Both the position numbers and the translations under genes were made by a program. The notes under the pieces are model-generated. The model worked only from the letters and a program-made list of their open reading frames with translations. It was not told the origin of the DNA and made no database searches. Below are positions 21,408-21,653 of a stretch of DNA of 21,653 nt, one piece after another (the first letter of the stretch is position 1; each line of letters begins with the position of its first letter). Source of the DNA: Caldivirga sp. UBA161 (GTDB lineage: Archaea > Thermoproteota > Thermoprotei > Thermoproteales > Thermocladiaceae); the NCBI RefSeq assembly GCF_002506515.1, contig NZ_DAXS01000084.1, forward strand, positions 1 to 21,653, in the 5' to 3' direction.

Positions 21408-21653
21408 ATGATGTCTAAGATCCCAATGGAGGGTTTAAGAAATCTTAGGAAGTTAAGCGTGCCAATACTAGTAATGGTAATATCGGCAATAGCTGCAGCA
21501 GCTATAATTAACTAATGTAGCTTACGCTTCATCAACTCCCTCAATAACAATAATAGAGGCAATTCCAAGTACTGTTATTATTTCTCCTGGAGTACCGATC
21601 TGGAATCCTTATACTCCAGGCAACTTAGTGGGTACTGTTCCTGGAATGCCTCA
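21408..21653 (+). pseudogene. Secreted protein N-terminus with frameshift, cut by window end
   Basis: From ATG 21408 the frame encodes MMSKIPMEGLRNLRKL, then a hydrophobic core (VPILVMVISAIAAAA), and stops at TAA 21513-21515 after 35 residues. Shifting one base forward gives, from 21508 to the window end, an open frame reading LTNVAYASSTPSITIIEAIP, then STVIISPGVPIWNP and YTPGNLVGTVPGMP. Together they form a classic signal peptide, n-region, h-region and AYA|SS cleavage site, split by the frameshift just before the cleavage site. A TATA-like box fits a leaderless start at 21408. It may be a pseudogene, a sequence error or a programmed +1 shift. The mature protein is Pro/Thr/Ile/Gly-rich; its family is unknown. 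Confidence 0.6.

Overview
The window reads as a chromosomal segment of a hyperthermophilic crenarchaeote of the order Thermoproteales, most like Caldivirga or Vulcanisaeta. This rests on the gene families present (GatE, archaeal topoisomerase VI A, archaeal TruD, Rpo10, archaeal uS9, a hyperthermophile-type MTA phosphorylase, a PAC2 protein), on the dominance of AGG arginine codons, and on many starts that sit 24-28 bases after a TATA-like box with no room for a leader (leaderless mRNAs). The genus is inferred from family resemblance, not from a search.

Layout. 1-639: 3' part of an aldo/keto reductase whose codon usage flips sharply in mid-gene. 676-2864: MTA phosphorylase and TruD, convergent and overlapping by three bases. 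2877-5032: a divergent pair made of a multi-pass membrane protein on one side and, on the other, a pilin-like protein plus an unknown protein, with a 9-bp inverted repeat between them. 5048-8795: a minus-strand run of Rpo10, uS9, UppP-type polyprenyl-diphosphate phosphatase, a membrane-anchored metallophosphoesterase, an SRPBCC protein and a purine phosphoribosyltransferase. 9018-12579: an eight-gene minus-strand operon with stop/start overlaps at most junctions (ABC-2 ATPase, permease, ArsR-like regulator, two-TM coiled-coil protein, a 39-residue coiled-coil protein, a beta-solenoid-like repeat protein, HEPN, MNT). 12739-16026: GatE and an orphan TldE/PmbA-like protein. 16082-16988: a second HEPN gene behind a tandemly duplicated, active-site-degenerate MNT-like protein. 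16989-17369: mostly non-coding, with a possible small gene or gene remnant. 17370-18111: an unknown 82-residue protein and a HIT hydrolase. 18186-20176: topoisomerase VI subunit A without subunit B beside it, then an archaeal SbcD-related phosphoesterase. 20182-21012: a PAC2 protein. 21408-end: a secreted-protein N-terminus interrupted by a frameshift between the hydrophobic core and the signal-peptidase site.

The best candidate for an undescribed system is the 9018-12579 operon. It joins a transporter, its own regulator, two small coiled-coil proteins (one only 39 residues), a beta-solenoid-like protein and an intact-active-site MNT/HEPN pair in one translationally coupled unit, and a perfect 13-bp palindrome lies in the promoter region. 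The degenerate MNT/HEPN pair 4 kb away is a useful contrast. No tRNA, rRNA, CRISPR array or insertion sequence was recognised.
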